A stretch of DNA of 64,000 nucleotides from Halorhodospira abdelmalekii (GTDB taxonomy: Bacteria > Pseudomonadota > Gammaproteobacteria > Nitrococcales > Halorhodospiraceae): assembly GCF_016583625.1 (NCBI RefSeq), contig NZ_NRRN01000001.1, positions 62,001 through 126,000 on the forward strand, read 5' to 3'. Both the position numbers and the translations under genes were made by a program. Under the pieces are notes generated by a model. That model was given only the letters and a program-made list of their open reading frames with translations, made no database searches and was not told where the DNA came from. Below are positions 1-9,588 of this stretch, in pieces. Each line of letters starts with the position of its first letter. Positions within the stretch are counted from its first letter, which is position 1.

Positions 1-788
1 CCCTTGCTGTAGTCGAGCCGATCGACGCCGATAATCAGGCGGCGATCACGTAGGCTCTGCTCGAGTCGCCGGCCCTGCTGAGAGTTAAAGCCGCGCCGCG
101 CCGCATTCGCGACCTGATCGACATCGATACCGATAGGGAAGACCTCGGCACGCGGCAAGGGAGTGGGCTGTGGGTCGAGATGGCGCAGACAGTCGAGAAA
201 GTTGTCCCGATCAATGGTCGTCTGGAAGCCGATCAAGTCGTATCGGCACAGGGCGCGCAGGAAACGGGAGTGATCGGGTAGGGCACGGATGATATCCCAC
301 GGTGGGAAGGGCGTATGCAGGAAAAACCCGATCGGGGCGGTGACGCCTTGCTCACGCAGCAGTTCGCCGCAAGGGATGAAGTGGTAGTCGTGAACCCAGA
401 TGATCTCGTCACCGTCGAGCAGCGATGGCAGGTGCTCGGCAAAGAGTCGATTGACCTCCCAGTATCCCTCCAGAAGGGGGTTGCGGCAGTGTACGAACGA
501 CATCCGATAGTGAAACAGCGGCCACAGTACCCGGTTGGCAAAGCCGAGGTAGTAGCGATCGTACTCTGTTCGACTCAGTCGCAGGGTGGCGTAGCGAACG
601 CTGTTGTGGGTTTGCACGCGCGGCGCGCGCGGACCCGTGATGCGCTCATCGACACCGCCGTCCCAGCCGTACCAGATGCCGCCAGATTCCTCCAAGGCGG
701 CCCGCAGCCCGACCGCAAGCCCACCTTGGGCGGCCTGCAATTGGCTCGGCAGCGCCACGCGGTTGGAGATCGTAACCAGCCTGCTCAC
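1..788 (-). CDS. otsA: Trehalose-6-phosphate synthase, 3' part cut by window edge
   Basis: This is the N-terminal 262 codons of a GT20 family glucosyltransferase, which makes trehalose-6-phosphate from a nucleotide-sugar glucose donor and glucose-6-phosphate in the cytoplasm. The protein opens VSRLVTISNRVALPS and has the typical N-terminal glycine-rich loop (QAAQGGLAVGL). It continues through WVHDYHFIP, FFLHTPFPP and DLIGFQT, and near the window edge reaches GVDRLDYSKG, the hallmark of the second half of the active site. The start is a GTG that overlaps the TGA of the upstream GH15 gene (GTGA), so the two are translationally coupled. Trehalose synthesis fits osmotic or desiccation stress. The C-terminal half, and any otsB phosphatase gene, would lie beyond position 1. 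Confidence 0.95.
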   Translation of the reverse strand, partial: MSRLVTISNRVALPSQLQAAQGGLAVGLRAALEESGGIWYGWDGGVDERITGPRAPRVQTHNSVRYATLRLSRTEYDRYYLGFANRVLWPLFHYRMSFVHCRNPLLEGYWEVNRLFAEHLPSLLDGDEIIWVHDYHFIPCGELLREQGVTAPIGFFLHTPFPPWDIIRALPDHSRFLRALCRYDLIGFQTTIDRDNFLDCLRHLDPQPTPLPRAEVFPIGIDVDQVANAARRGFNSQQGRRLEQSLRDRRLIIGVDRLDYSK

Positions 789-2572
789 AGTCCGCCCTCC
801 CAGCTACGGCTCAAGCGCATCGCCGAATTGATCAGTCCGACCATACTGTAGGTTTGAGGGAAATTCCCCCACAGCTCACCAGTATGGGGATCGATGTCCT
901 CAGAGAGCAAGCCGACGTGGTTGCGGCACTCGAGGAGTCGCTCGAAGAGCCGCCGTGCCTCATCCTCGCGGCCAACCGCGGCTAGGGCGTCGATGTACCA
1001 GAAGGTGCAGGTGAGAAAGGCCGTATGCGGTTTGCCAAAATCGTCTTCGTGGACGTAACGAAAGAGGAAGTCGCCCTGACGCAGCTCTTGTTCGACAGCG
1101 CGTACCGTGCTCGCCAAGCGCGGATCGTCGGGACGCAAAAACCCCCACTCGTAGAGCAACATAAGACTGGCATCGACGGATTCACCGCGGAAGCTTGCAA
1201 CGTAAGTTTGGCGCTCCTCGTTCCAAGCCTCGCGCTTGATGACGGCGGCCATTTCATGGGCGCGTTGCCGCCAATACTCGGCCCGTTCAGCGAAGCCGAG
1301 TTTGCTGGCAATGGCGGCCAAGACCCGTGCTGCCGCCCAGCAGATCGCCGCTGAGAAGGTGTGGACCTTGGCAAAGCCACGAAACTCCCAAGGACCGGCA
1401 TCGGGTTCGCGGTAGATGGCAACGGCCCGTTCGCCGAGCTCTTCGAGGCGTCGGAAGACCGATTCATCGCCGCGCCGGCGCAGGCGCTCATCGAAGAAGA
1501 GATGAGCGGTGGCAAGGATCGCCGAGCCGTAGACATCGTTTTGTTGCTGTTCGTAGGCCTGATTACCGATCCGCACTGGACCCATTTGGCGGTACCCGGG
1601 AAGCCCGGCAGCGATGGTCTCATGGAGGTCGGCGCGGCCATTGATGCGGTAGACTGGACGCAGTCCGCTCTCGCCGTTGGTGGCGATCAGGTTGATGATG
1701 TAACGGACGTAGTTCTCCATCGTGCGCGTCGCCCCGAGACGGTTCAACGCGTTGATCACGAAGTAGGCGTCGCGCAGCCAGCAGTAGCGGTAGTCCCAGT
1801 TGCGGCCGCTATCTGGGGCCTCGGGAATGGAGGTCGTCGCAGCAGCGATGACCGCACCGGTGTCTTCGTAGGTGTTGAGCTTCAGGGTGATGGCGGCCCG
1901 AATGACCGCCTCCTGCCATTCGAACGGGATTGCGAGACTGCGCACCCACTCCTGCCAGTAGGTGCAAGTGTGTTCGTAAAACTGCGCGCCGGTTTCAGCC
2001 GGTGCATTTTGTAGTGTCTCATCGGGACCGAAGATCAGATTGAGTTCATCTTCTAGGATGAAGGAGGTCTCATCGACGATGGCGGTCACCGAGGCGTCGG
2101 TCGTCAGCCGCAGCACCTGCGCCGGTCCGATGTAGCGTAGATGGTTGCTGCCTTGCGTTAGGCGGGGAGGGGTGCGACCGTGATCGAAGACGGGGCGGAC
2201 CACAATGCGCATCAGCGGCGAGCCGGCGAGTCGACGTACGCGGCGAATCAGCATCATCGGGCGGAAAGTCCGACCGAACTGCTCGAAGCGCGGTGCGAAG
2301 TCGGTCACTTCGATGGCCCCGCCGTCGGCATCGAAGAGTCGGGTGACGACGATCGCGGTGTTGCGAACGTAGTGCTGTTCGCTGCGCGCTAAGCGGTCGA
2401 GTTCGATGGCAAAACGCCCGTGCCCCTCGCCGGCGGCCGGTGAACCGAGCAGTGAGCAGAAGACTGGTTCGCCATCAAAGCGTGGCAGACAGGCCCAGGT
2501 CACCTCTGCTTGGCGGCTGATCAGTGCGGCGTACCCGCAATTGCCAACAAGCGCTTGGTCGAGAGTGCTCAC
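785..2572 (-). CDS. Glycoside hydrolase family 15 (glucoamylase or trehalase type)
   Basis: A 595-residue protein with an N-terminal beta-sandwich region and a C-terminal (alpha/alpha)6 barrel. Typical GH15 landmarks are visible: RNWDYRYCWLRDA around residue 260 and GLLSEDIDP near residue 555, which carries the expected second catalytic glutamate. GH15 enzymes release glucose from alpha-glucans; a subgroup found in bacteria and archaea hydrolyses trehalose. No signal peptide is seen, so it acts in the cytoplasm. The gene starts with GTG behind a purine-rich stretch (GGGGGGAGA) and its stop overlaps the otsA start, so both are one operon. The pairing suggests trehalose or glycogen turnover, but sequence alone does not settle which substrate is used. 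Confidence 0.88.
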   Translation of the reverse strand: MSTLDQALVGNCGYAALISRQAEVTWACLPRFDGEPVFCSLLGSPAAGEGHGRFAIELDRLARSEQHYVRNTAIVVTRLFDADGGAIEVTDFAPRFEQFGRTFRPMMLIRRVRRLAGSPLMRIVVRPVFDHGRTPPRLTQGSNHLRYIGPAQVLRLTTDASVTAIVDETSFILEDELNLIFGPDETLQNAPAETGAQFYEHTCTYWQEWVRSLAIPFEWQEAVIRAAITLKLNTYEDTGAVIAAATTSIPEAPDSGRNWDYRYCWLRDAYFVINALNRLGATRTMENYVRYIINLIATNGESGLRPVYRINGRADLHETIAAGLPGYRQMGPVRIGNQAYEQQQNDVYGSAILATAHLFFDERLRRRGDESVFRRLEELGERAVAIYREPDAGPWEFRGFAKVHTFSAAICWAAARVLAAIASKLGFAERAEYWRQRAHEMAAVIKREAWNEERQTYVASFRGESVDASLMLLYEWGFLRPDDPRLASTVRAVEQELRQGDFLFRYVHEDDFGKPHTAFLTCTFWYIDALAAVGREDEARRLFERLLECRNHVGLLSEDIDPHTGELWGNFPQTYSMVGLINSAMRLSRSWEGGL

Positions 2573-2682
2573 ACGGTCTCCCCCCGATGCTGTTGAGCTT
2601 CACGCATCCATTTCACGCACGGTCGATCATGCGACAGCCTCCCTGCCGGAATCAACCGCCGCTTGACAACAGCGCGCCCTCC

Positions 2683-2711
2683 ATGACTTTACCCGGTGGA
2701 GGCCGTATAAT
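2683..2711 (+). promoter_or_regulatory. Putative sigma-70 promoter for the Aer-like receptor
   Basis: ATGACT (2683-2688; four of six match TTGACA), a 17-base spacer, and a perfect TATAAT (2706-2711), about 120 bases before the receptor start. Transcription would begin near 2718. No other promoter of similar quality is seen in the divergent gap 2573-2830. Confidence 0.5.
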
Positions 2712-2830
2712 CACCAGCGCAATGCCCTCAAGGTAGGGTGCGCGCCGCGGGGGCTGCGGTAGACCATGCCAGCGCTCGTGCGAGCGCCGACCGACCGCCG
2801 ATGAGGGGTGTATCGCCCGAGGAGAGCTCA

Positions 2831-4462
2831 ATGCGAATCAACGAGCCGGTCACACAGCGACAGGTCACGGTGTGGGAAGGGGCTAACATCCTTTCGACCA
2901 CCGATGCGAAGGGCAAGATCCGCTATATCAATGACGATTTTGTCAAGATCAGCGGCTATCGGCCGGATGAGTTGATCGGCCAGCCCCATAACGTGATTCG
3001 CCACCCTGATATGCCGCGGGTCGTCTTCGCGCAGATGTGGCGACAGTTGCGTGCTGGTCGTTCGTGGATGGGGCTCGTTAAGAACCGTTGCAAGAATGGC
3101 GACCACTATTGGGTTCATGCCTATGCAACCCCGATCTTAGATGAGCGCGGTCAGCTGGTTGAGATCCAGTCGGTGCGTCAGCGGGTGCTCGATGAGGCCG
3201 CCATTGAGCGGGCGAGCAAGCTCTATGCGCAGCTGCGGGCGGCTGAGCCCGACCAGGGTGAGCCCCCGGAGCAGTTGGCGCAAACGATCGGGCGGCGGCG
3301 CTTTCGTGCTCGGTCCTTGGCATTGGCCGGGGCGGTCGTTGGGGCGGTGATGATCGGTGCGGCGCTGCTTGTGCCATTCCCGGACAGCATACAGTGGGCC
3401 TTGGGTGGCGGCGGGGTGGTGCTCTATCTAGCCACATTGCTGCCGGCGCTCGGCTACCTCCAGCATGCCGAGCGTCAGGCGCGTGAGTTGTTGGACGATC
3501 CGCTGGCCGAGGAGATCTTCTTCGGGGCGCGCAATGACGGCACGGCCATTGACCTGAGCCGGCTCTTTCTGAGCACCGAGATCGAGGCGGTGGCTAAGCG
3601 TCTCGGCGACGATTCGCGCCGGTTGGCGCGCAGCGCTGCAAATGTCACCGGGGCGATGCAGACGGTGCGCGATGAGGCGCAGCGGCAAAGCGATGAGACG
3701 AGGAGTGTTGCTACGGCCATGGAGGAGATGAGTTCGACGGTCGATGAGGTCGCGCGCAACGCCGCTGCTGCTGCCGATGCGACGCAGCACGCGCGGCAGC
3801 AGGTCGATCGCGGGCGGGGCACGGTCGAACAGAGCACCGACGCCGTGCGTACCTTGGTCAGCGAGATCGAAAATGCAGCGCAGATCATCGATCGGGTCGA
3901 TAGTGAGGCCGAGCGCATCGGCAAGGCCTCGGCGCTGATCGGGAAGATCACCAAGCAGACGCACTTGCTTGCGCTCAACGCCTCGGTCGAGTCGGCCCGC
4001 GCCGGCGAAGCCGGGCGCAGTTTTACGGTCGTCGCTGAGGAGGTACGGAAATTGGCCGGTCAAACCTCGCAGTCGACCCAGGAGATCGGGAGTATTATCG
4101 AGTCGCTGCAGCAGGGCTCAACCCAGGCGGTTAAGGCGATGCGCGAAAGTTCCCAGCGCGCCGAGCAGACCCTTGAGTACGCGAGCGAATCGAATGCCGC
4201 CTTACAGGAGATCTATGCGGCCGTTAACGAGATTCGCGATATGACGGGGCAGATTGCTACGGCGACGGAAGAGCAGAGCGCGACTGCGAACGAGATTGCT
4301 CGCAGTGTCTCGAATATCGAGGAAGTCTCAGGCCGGGTGACCGAGGAGTCGCACAATACCGACGAACGGCTGCGCGAGGTGACCGATCGAATCACGGGAA
4401 TGACGGCACTGACCGACCGCTTCGGGAAGCGCCGAGGCACTGTGGCAGTGCGCCAGCGGTGA
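2831..4462 (+). CDS. Aer-like PAS chemoreceptor (aerotaxis/redox taxis)
   Basis: A 543-residue methyl-accepting chemotaxis protein. The N-terminal PAS domain (about residues 18-125) has the Aer signature: YINDDFVKISGY, GQPHNVIRHPDMP and VKNRCKNGDHYWV, the type that binds FAD in E. coli Aer and reads cellular redox state. It is followed by a hydrophobic hairpin (about 165-215) with almost no periplasmic loop, as in Aer. The cytoplasmic signalling helix has a hairpin tip at QTHLLALNASVESARAGEAGRSF, where it contacts CheA and CheW. The ATG at 2831 is chosen because GAGGAG sits just upstream and the PAS domain begins right after it; an upstream in-frame GTG at 2738 would add 31 atypical residues. 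No che genes lie nearby, so it acts with chemotaxis proteins encoded elsewhere. Confidence 0.9.
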   Translation: MRINEPVTQRQVTVWEGANILSTTDAKGKIRYINDDFVKISGYRPDELIGQPHNVIRHPDMPRVVFAQMWRQLRAGRSWMGLVKNRCKNGDHYWVHAYATPILDERGQLVEIQSVRQRVLDEAAIERASKLYAQLRAAEPDQGEPPEQLAQTIGRRRFRARSLALAGAVVGAVMIGAALLVPFPDSIQWALGGGGVVLYLATLLPALGYLQHAERQARELLDDPLAEEIFFGARNDGTAIDLSRLFLSTEIEAVAKRLGDDSRRLARSAANVTGAMQTVRDEAQRQSDETRSVATAMEEMSSTVDEVARNAAAAADATQHARQQVDRGRGTVEQSTDAVRTLVSEIENAAQIIDRVDSEAERIGKASALIGKITKQTHLLALNASVESARAGEAGRSFTVVAEEVRKLAGQTSQSTQEIGSIIESLQQGSTQAVKAMRESSQRAEQTLEYASESNAALQEIYAAVNEIRDMTGQIATATEEQSATANEIARSVSNIEEVSGRVTEESHNTDERLREVTDRITGMTALTDRFGKRRGTVAVRQR

Positions 4463-4694
4463 TGCGGGCGGGGGTGGCCGATCGACGCCGAACCGCCTCT
4501 CTTACGGGGAGATCGCATTTGGGTGACGACCATCTTACTGCATGTTGTTCGCACCAGAAGGCCCCGTGTGGCTCAAGCAAGCCAGAATCCAGAACACAGC
4601 TCGGCAGAGCGTGGCCATGAAACCAGCTACAGCCCGGGATCTAGCCCGGAATCTAGCCCAGAACAGCTCAAAATAGCCTTTTGCCGTAATCGCA

Positions 4695-6119
4695 ATGTCC
4701 TATAGCCCGCAATGCGCCAGTACCACCGTTCTACCCGTTGACCGCTCCGCTGGAGAGGCCGGCAGGCAGCCGCTGTCGTGGGAGTGCGTCGTTCATCGCT
4801 TGCTTGAGCAAGTTCGTGAGTGGGAGTTGGCTCCCGGCGAGCTGCAACGCTTAGTCGTGCCGGTTGCTGAGGCCGATCCGGTTGCTTGGTTACACGTCAA
4901 CCCGTGGGCTGAGCGCAGCTATTGGAGCGATCGCGATCAGCGGCTGGAGATTGGCGGTATCGGTCAGGCGGTCTGTTTGAGTGCATCGACGAGTGCTGAG
5001 TACCCGCAGCTACTGGAGCGGGCTCATGCCCTAGCGAGCGCTGCTGATGCCGGGTTGCTGTGTGCGTTTGCCTTTGATGAGGCACCCGGACGTGATCATT
5101 GGCACGGCTTCCCCGCCGCTGTGGCGCTGCTGCCGGCGATTGAATTGCGCCGCGAGCACCGACAACTCCAGCTGGCCGTCAACCTCTACGCCGAGAGTGC
5201 GGCGGAGTTTGTGCGCCATAAGACTCGGCTCATCGAGCTGTTGGGTCGGCTGCAGGCTCCACCAGCCTGTATTAGCGCTGAGCAGAGCGCCGGAGTACAA
5301 GTGTTGCTGCGCCGGGATGAGCTCGACTACGCCGCGTGCAAGGCCCATATCCTCGCAATTCTTGATGAGATTGAGGCTGGCGGAATCCATAAGGCGGTGC
5401 TCGCCCGGCAGGTAGAGTTGCAGTTGGCTGAGGAGCTTCCCGCCTTCGCAACGCTAGCGCGCTGGCAGCGAATCAGCCCGGGCAGCTTCTCCTTTGCCAT
5501 CGAATACGCCGGACGGCTCTTTATGGGCTGTTCCCCAGAGCGACTCTTCCGCCGTGAAGGGCAAGAGGTGTTGACCGAATCGCTCGCGGGCACGGTCCGC
5601 CGCGGTGATACGCTCGAAGAGGATCGCAGTCTGGAGGCGGCGCTGCGCAACGACGCGAAGTTGGTCCGCGAACACGACTGGGTTACCCGCTACATCGAAG
5701 GTGAACTCACCCCCTGGGTGACGCGCACCGAGGCGCCGGCACAGGCCGGTGTGCTCAAGCTCGATCGAATTCAGCACCGCCACTTGCCGATCCGCGCCAC
5801 CCTGAAAGAGGGAGTGGGCGATTTGGAGTTGCTGCAAGCGCTCCATCCGACCCCTGCGGTCTGCGGCTTCCCACGGCGCGAGGCACACGAGCTGATCGCA
5901 CGCCACGAGCGGGTTCAGCGCGGTTGGTACAGCGGTGCTATCGGCGTCATTGCCCCGCGTGTCTCCGAGCTGGCGGTGGCTATTCGCTCGGTCTTGGTCG
6001 CCGGCGATCGGGCGTGGTGCTACTCCGGGGTCGGTATTGTCGAGGGCTCCGATCCGGAGGTCGAGTGGCAGGAACTGGAAGCGAAGATCGAGTCGTTCCT
6101 GGCCGCGGTCAAGGGCTAA
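4695..6119 (+). CDS. menF: Isochorismate synthase, menaquinone pathway
   Basis: 474 residues of the chorismate-binding enzyme family. It isomerises chorismate to isochorismate, the first committed step of menaquinone synthesis. The C-terminal half carries family motifs: the stretch around GGIHKAVLARQ, then FMGCSPERLFRR, TESLAGTVRRGDT, HPTPAVCGFPR and YSGAIGV, ending GVGIVEGSDPEVEWQELEAK with metal-binding glutamates. It is the first of six co-directional men genes in the same order as E. coli (F-D-H-B-C-E), which favours MenF over a siderophore EntC. The 232-base gap before it (4463-4694) holds a short imperfect repeat of the type ATCTAGCCCGGA near 4635-4665; no clear promoter was recognised. 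Confidence 0.93.
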   Translation: MSYSPQCASTTVLPVDRSAGEAGRQPLSWECVVHRLLEQVREWELAPGELQRLVVPVAEADPVAWLHVNPWAERSYWSDRDQRLEIGGIGQAVCLSASTSAEYPQLLERAHALASAADAGLLCAFAFDEAPGRDHWHGFPAAVALLPAIELRREHRQLQLAVNLYAESAAEFVRHKTRLIELLGRLQAPPACISAEQSAGVQVLLRRDELDYAACKAHILAILDEIEAGGIHKAVLARQVELQLAEELPAFATLARWQRISPGSFSFAIEYAGRLFMGCSPERLFRREGQEVLTESLAGTVRRGDTLEEDRSLEAALRNDAKLVREHDWVTRYIEGELTPWVTRTEAPAQAGVLKLDRIQHRHLPIRATLKEGVGDLELLQALHPTPAVCGFPRREAHELIARHERVQRGWYSGAIGVIAPRVSELAVAIRSVLVAGDRAWCYSGVGIVEGSDPEVEWQELEAKIESFLAAVKG

Positions 6120-6165
6120 GGGCTAAGAATTGGCCGAAGGACAAGGACTGAGCTTGACGGAAAAG

Positions 6166-7947
6166 ATGAGCCAGGCTGGTAGCGAGGCTGGTAGTGATAC
6201 ATCTCACGATCTGACCGCAGCTTGGGCCACTGCGATCTTGACGCGGTTGGCGGCTTACGGGGTCCGAGATCTCTGCATCGCCCCGGGCAGTCGCAGCGCC
6301 CCGTTGGCGCTGGCGGCTGGTCGTATGCAAGATGCAGAGTCGGCAGAGCCCGGACCGCACTTCACTCTGCATACCCACTTCGATGAGCGTGGTCTAGCAT
6401 TTTACGCTCTCGGTTTGTGTCGACAACGCCAGCGTCCGGTGGCGATTGTAACGACCTCCGGAACGGCGCTGCCGAATCTCTACCCGGCACTGGTTGAGGC
6501 GCGCTACAGCTACTTACCGCTGATTGCGCTGACCGCTGATCGCCCCCCGGAACTGCTCGATTGTGGTGCCAATCAGGCGATCACGCAGCCAGGGTTGTTT
6601 GCTCCGCATGTGCGCGCCGAGGTCTCGCTGCCGCCGCCCGATCTGCACTTGAGCCCCGGTTGGCTGGCGTTGCGCCTCGATGCGGTGCTGCGTCGTGGCT
6701 GTGATCCACAGGCACCGGGTCCGGTGCATATCAACGTGCAGTTGCGAGAGCCGCTCTACGGTGGAGGCGAGTCGGCGGCGGTGTGGCTCGCTCAGCCCAC
6801 CGCGCCAGCGCCTGCACCGTTAGCGACGCCGGTCGGCTCAGGGTGCGGTGTAGAGGGCAACGAGGGGGAGCCGGTGGCGTTGCAGCCGCCGTTGCTCTTC
6901 GTTGCCGGGGCGCTCAAGGAGAGCGAGGCGGCGGCTGTGCTGGCGTGTGCGGAGGCGGCCGCGATCCCGATCCTCGCCGATATCGGCAGTCAATTGCGCC
7001 TCACCGATCACCGCTGTGTGATCGGCGGCGGTGAACTGCTACTGGCGACCGCGGCCGGTCGCGAGGCGTTTAGCGGCGTCCGCCAAGTCTTTCAGTTCGG
7101 TGGCCGTCTGACCGGAAAGCGCATTGCTCAGTGGCTCACCCAGCACACCGCCGAGCACTACCTAGTCAGCCCCTATACGGATATTCACGACCCGGCGTGG
7201 CGCGCGCAGCCCCTCTACAGCGATATCGCTGCCTTCTGTCAAACACTGCAGCCGCCGCAACAGGCGCCGCTGCCCGGTTTGGCGGCGGCGCGCACGACTC
7301 AGGATCGCTGCCTCTCGCAAGCCTTGACAGCCACGGCTCCGCCTAACGGCGAGCTGGATGAACTCAGCGCCGTTGCCACGACGGTCGCTGAACTGCCGGA
7401 GCAGATGGCCCTCTTTCCCGGCAACAGCCTCGCCATCCGCATCTGCGATCTGCTCGCTCCCGCCGTCAGCGGACAGCCGTGCATTACCCAGCGCGGAGCC
7501 AGCGGCATTGACGGGCTGATCGCAACCGCTGCCGGTCACGCGTTTTACCATAGCCCCGGGGTCACGGCGATACTCGGCGACCTCTCCGTGCTCCACGATC
7601 TCAACAGCCTCGAGCTCGCAGCCGCCGTGCCACATCCACTGGTGCTGATCGTGCTCAATAACGACGGCGGCGGCATCTTCGATTGGCTGCCGGCGCGGAC
7701 CCATCCAGCCGTTCAGCGCCAGCTCTTTCGCATGCCGCACGGGCGCGATTTCGCCCACGCTGCCGCGCAGTTCGCTCTGCCGTATCGCCGCTGTAGCGAT
7801 GTTGCGACGCTGCAAGCGGTCTATCGCGAGGCGTGCGCCCACCCCGGGGCGAGTCTCCTTGAGGTGCCGTGCGCACCACAGCAAGCCAGCGAGCGCTTAA
7901 CGGAGTTGCTGCGCCGCCTAGCGGAGGTGGAGGGCGGCGGGTGCTGA
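6166..7947 (+). CDS. menD: SEPHCHC synthase, ThDP-dependent
   Basis: 593 residues. MenD joins isochorismate and 2-oxoglutarate, with loss of CO2, to make 2-succinyl-5-enolpyruvyl-6-hydroxy-3-cyclohexene-1-carboxylate. The N-terminal domain shows CIAPGSRSAPLALAA, HFDERGLAFYALGL, TTSGTALPNLYPALVEA and TADRPPELLDCGANQAI. The C-terminal thiamine-diphosphate domain shows RGASGIDGL, GDLSVLHDLNSL and NNDGGGIFDWLP, the metal/ThDP motif. A TTG at 6130 would extend it by 12 residues, but the ATG at 6166 has GGAAAAG just before it and gives a length near that of E. coli MenD (556). The middle domain has a low-complexity Ala/Pro stretch near residues 210-235. Confidence 0.95.
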   Translation: MSQAGSEAGSDTSHDLTAAWATAILTRLAAYGVRDLCIAPGSRSAPLALAAGRMQDAESAEPGPHFTLHTHFDERGLAFYALGLCRQRQRPVAIVTTSGTALPNLYPALVEARYSYLPLIALTADRPPELLDCGANQAITQPGLFAPHVRAEVSLPPPDLHLSPGWLALRLDAVLRRGCDPQAPGPVHINVQLREPLYGGGESAAVWLAQPTAPAPAPLATPVGSGCGVEGNEGEPVALQPPLLFVAGALKESEAAAVLACAEAAAIPILADIGSQLRLTDHRCVIGGGELLLATAAGREAFSGVRQVFQFGGRLTGKRIAQWLTQHTAEHYLVSPYTDIHDPAWRAQPLYSDIAAFCQTLQPPQQAPLPGLAAARTTQDRCLSQALTATAPPNGELDELSAVATTVAELPEQMALFPGNSLAIRICDLLAPAVSGQPCITQRGASGIDGLIATAAGHAFYHSPGVTAILGDLSVLHDLNSLELAAAVPHPLVLIVLNNDGGGIFDWLPARTHPAVQRQLFRMPHGRDFAHAAAQFALPYRRCSDVATLQAVYREACAHPGASLLEVPCAPQQASERLTELLRRLAEVEGGGC

Positions 7948-8720
7948 GCTGGGGCGAGGCGGGACGCCCTACGGTGGTGCTGGTGCACGGCTTTATGGGC
8001 GATCCGCAGGAGTGGGCGCCGGTCGCCGAGGCGCTGCAGCCTGATTGGCATTGCATGGCCCCGCAACTGCCGGGACACGCCGGTGAAGTGGTCGCGGCCG
8101 AGAGCCTGCCGGAGCTGGCCGAGGCGCTATGGACATCACTTGAGCGGCATCTACCGGAGCGCTTCGCCGTACTCGGCTACTCGCTCGGCGGGCGGTTGGC
8201 CCTGCAGTGGGCGGCGCAGCCGGAGCGGGCCGCGCGGCTCACGGCACTGCTGCTCGAAGGGGCGCATCCTGGGCTGCGCAGTGCCGCTGAACGGGCGCAG
8301 CGCTGGGCGGCCGATCAGCAGTGGGCGCAGCGCTTTACCACCGAGCCGTGGCCGGAGCCGCTAACCGCGTGGTATCGACAGCCGGTCTTTGCCTCGCTCA
8401 GCGAAGCGCAGCGGCGCGCTTTGATCGAGCGCCGCGCCCGCCACTCCCCCCACCACCTCGCTGCCGTGTTGCGGGCAGCCAGCCTGGCGAAACAGGCGGA
8501 TATGCGCCCGGTGCTGGCCGAGATCGCCGCTCCCATAACCTTCATCGCCGGTAGCGAAGATACGAAGTTTTCCGCCCTAGCCGATGAACTCGCCGCGCAG
8601 CTGCCCCGCTTGAGGGTTGCCAAATTGGCAGGTCTCGGGCATAACTGCCACGCCGAGGCGCCTGAGCGGGTCGCCCGGGTCATTCACGGCACACTCGAAG
8701 GTGAGCGAACAGAACCATGA
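7941..8720 (+). CDS. menH: SHCHC synthase, alpha/beta hydrolase
   Basis: 259 residues with the alpha/beta hydrolase fold. MenH eliminates pyruvate from the MenD product to give 2-succinyl-6-hydroxy-2,4-cyclohexadiene-1-carboxylate. Visible motifs are [13 protein letters not shown] (oxyanion-hole loop), [14 protein letters not shown] with the nucleophile serine, an acidic residue in AGSEDTKF, and [12 protein letters not shown] with the catalytic histidine. The GTG at 7941 overlaps the end of menD by 7 bases and is preceded by GGAGG-like sequence. Starting there places the first beta strand at the usual distance from the N terminus. Position between menD and menB supports the name over a generic hydrolase. 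Confidence 0.9.
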   Translation: MLSWGEAGRPTVVLVHGFMGDPQEWAPVAEALQPDWHCMAPQLPGHAGEVVAAESLPELAEALWTSLERHLPERFAVLGYSLGGRLALQWAAQPERAARLTALLLEGAHPGLRSAAERAQRWAADQQWAQRFTTEPWPEPLTAWYRQPVFASLSEAQRRALIERRARHSPHHLAAVLRAASLAKQADMRPVLAEIAAPITFIAGSEDTKFSALADELAAQLPRLRVAKLAGLGHNCHAEAPERVARVIHGTLEGERTEP

Positions 8721-9568
8721 GTACAGACGCACACAGCTCCATCATTCCAGGGGCCGATTGGCAAGACTGCTCGGCCGGTTACGAGGATATCCTCTACCAT
8801 AAGGCAGCTGGGATCGCGAAGATCACCATCAACCGCCCCGAGGTGCGCAACGCCTTTCGTCCGCGCACCGTCGAGGAGATGCAGCAGGCGCTGGCTGACG
8901 CCCGCTTCGATGCCGATATCGGGGTCATCATCCTCACCGGACAGGGCGATCTGGCCTTTTGCTCCGGTGGCGATCAGCGGGTGCGCGGCGATGCCGGCTA
9001 CCGCGACGAGGGTGGCACTCACCACCTGAATGTCCTCGATCTGCAGCGCCAGATCCGCTCTTGTGCCAAGCCGGTGATCGCCATGGTGGCTGGCTACGCT
9101 ATCGGCGGCGGCCACGTCCTGCACATGGTCTGCGACTTGACCATCGCCGCGGAGAACGCCCGCTTCGGCCAGACGGGTCCGCGCGTCGGCTCGTTCGATG
9201 GCGGTTTCGGGGCGAGTTTCATGGCGAGCATCGTCGGGCAGAAGAAGGCCCGGGAGATCTGGTTCCTGTGTCGGCAGTACGACGCCCAAGAGGCGCTGGA
9301 TATGGGGCTGGTCAACACCGTAGTGCCGTTGCCGGAGTTGGAGCAGGTCACGGTGGAGTGGTGTCAGCGCATCCTTGAGCACTCGCCGCTGGCTCTGCGG
9401 GCGCTGAAATCGGCCTTCAACGCCGGGGTCGACGGCCAAGCCGGTATTCAGGAACTGGCCGGCAATGCGACGTTGCTGTTCTACATGACCGAAGAGGGCC
9501 AGGAGGGGCGCAACGCCTACCTGGAGAAGCGCAAGCCGGACTTCCAACGCTTTAAGCGCCAACCCTAA
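8717..9568 (+). CDS. menB: 1,4-dihydroxy-2-naphthoyl-CoA synthase
   Basis: 283 residues of the crotonase family, near-identical in length to E. coli MenB (285). It closes the second ring of the naphthoquinone from o-succinylbenzoyl-CoA. Seen in sequence: [35 protein letters not shown] (oxyanion hole and MenB-specific loop), [25 protein letters not shown] and [13 protein letters not shown], the MenB-type active-site segment. The start ATG overlaps the menH stop (ATGA), so the two are translationally coupled. Confidence 0.97.
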   Translation: MSTDAHSSIIPGADWQDCSAGYEDILYHKAAGIAKITINRPEVRNAFRPRTVEEMQQALADARFDADIGVIILTGQGDLAFCSGGDQRVRGDAGYRDEGGTHHLNVLDLQRQIRSCAKPVIAMVAGYAIGGGHVLHMVCDLTIAAENARFGQTGPRVGSFDGGFGASFMASIVGQKKAREIWFLCRQYDAQEALDMGLVNTVVPLPELEQVTVEWCQRILEHSPLALRALKSAFNAGVDGQAGIQELAGNATLLFYMTEEGQEGRNAYLEKRKPDFQRFKRQP

Positions 9569-9588
9569 GGCGGGCAGCGTTAAGGGTG

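Noticed and set aside
2663-2711. TTGACA at 2663 with TATAAT at 2706 as one promoter
   Set aside because: The spacer would be 37 bases, far from 16-18. The TATAAT fits better with ATGACT at 2683.
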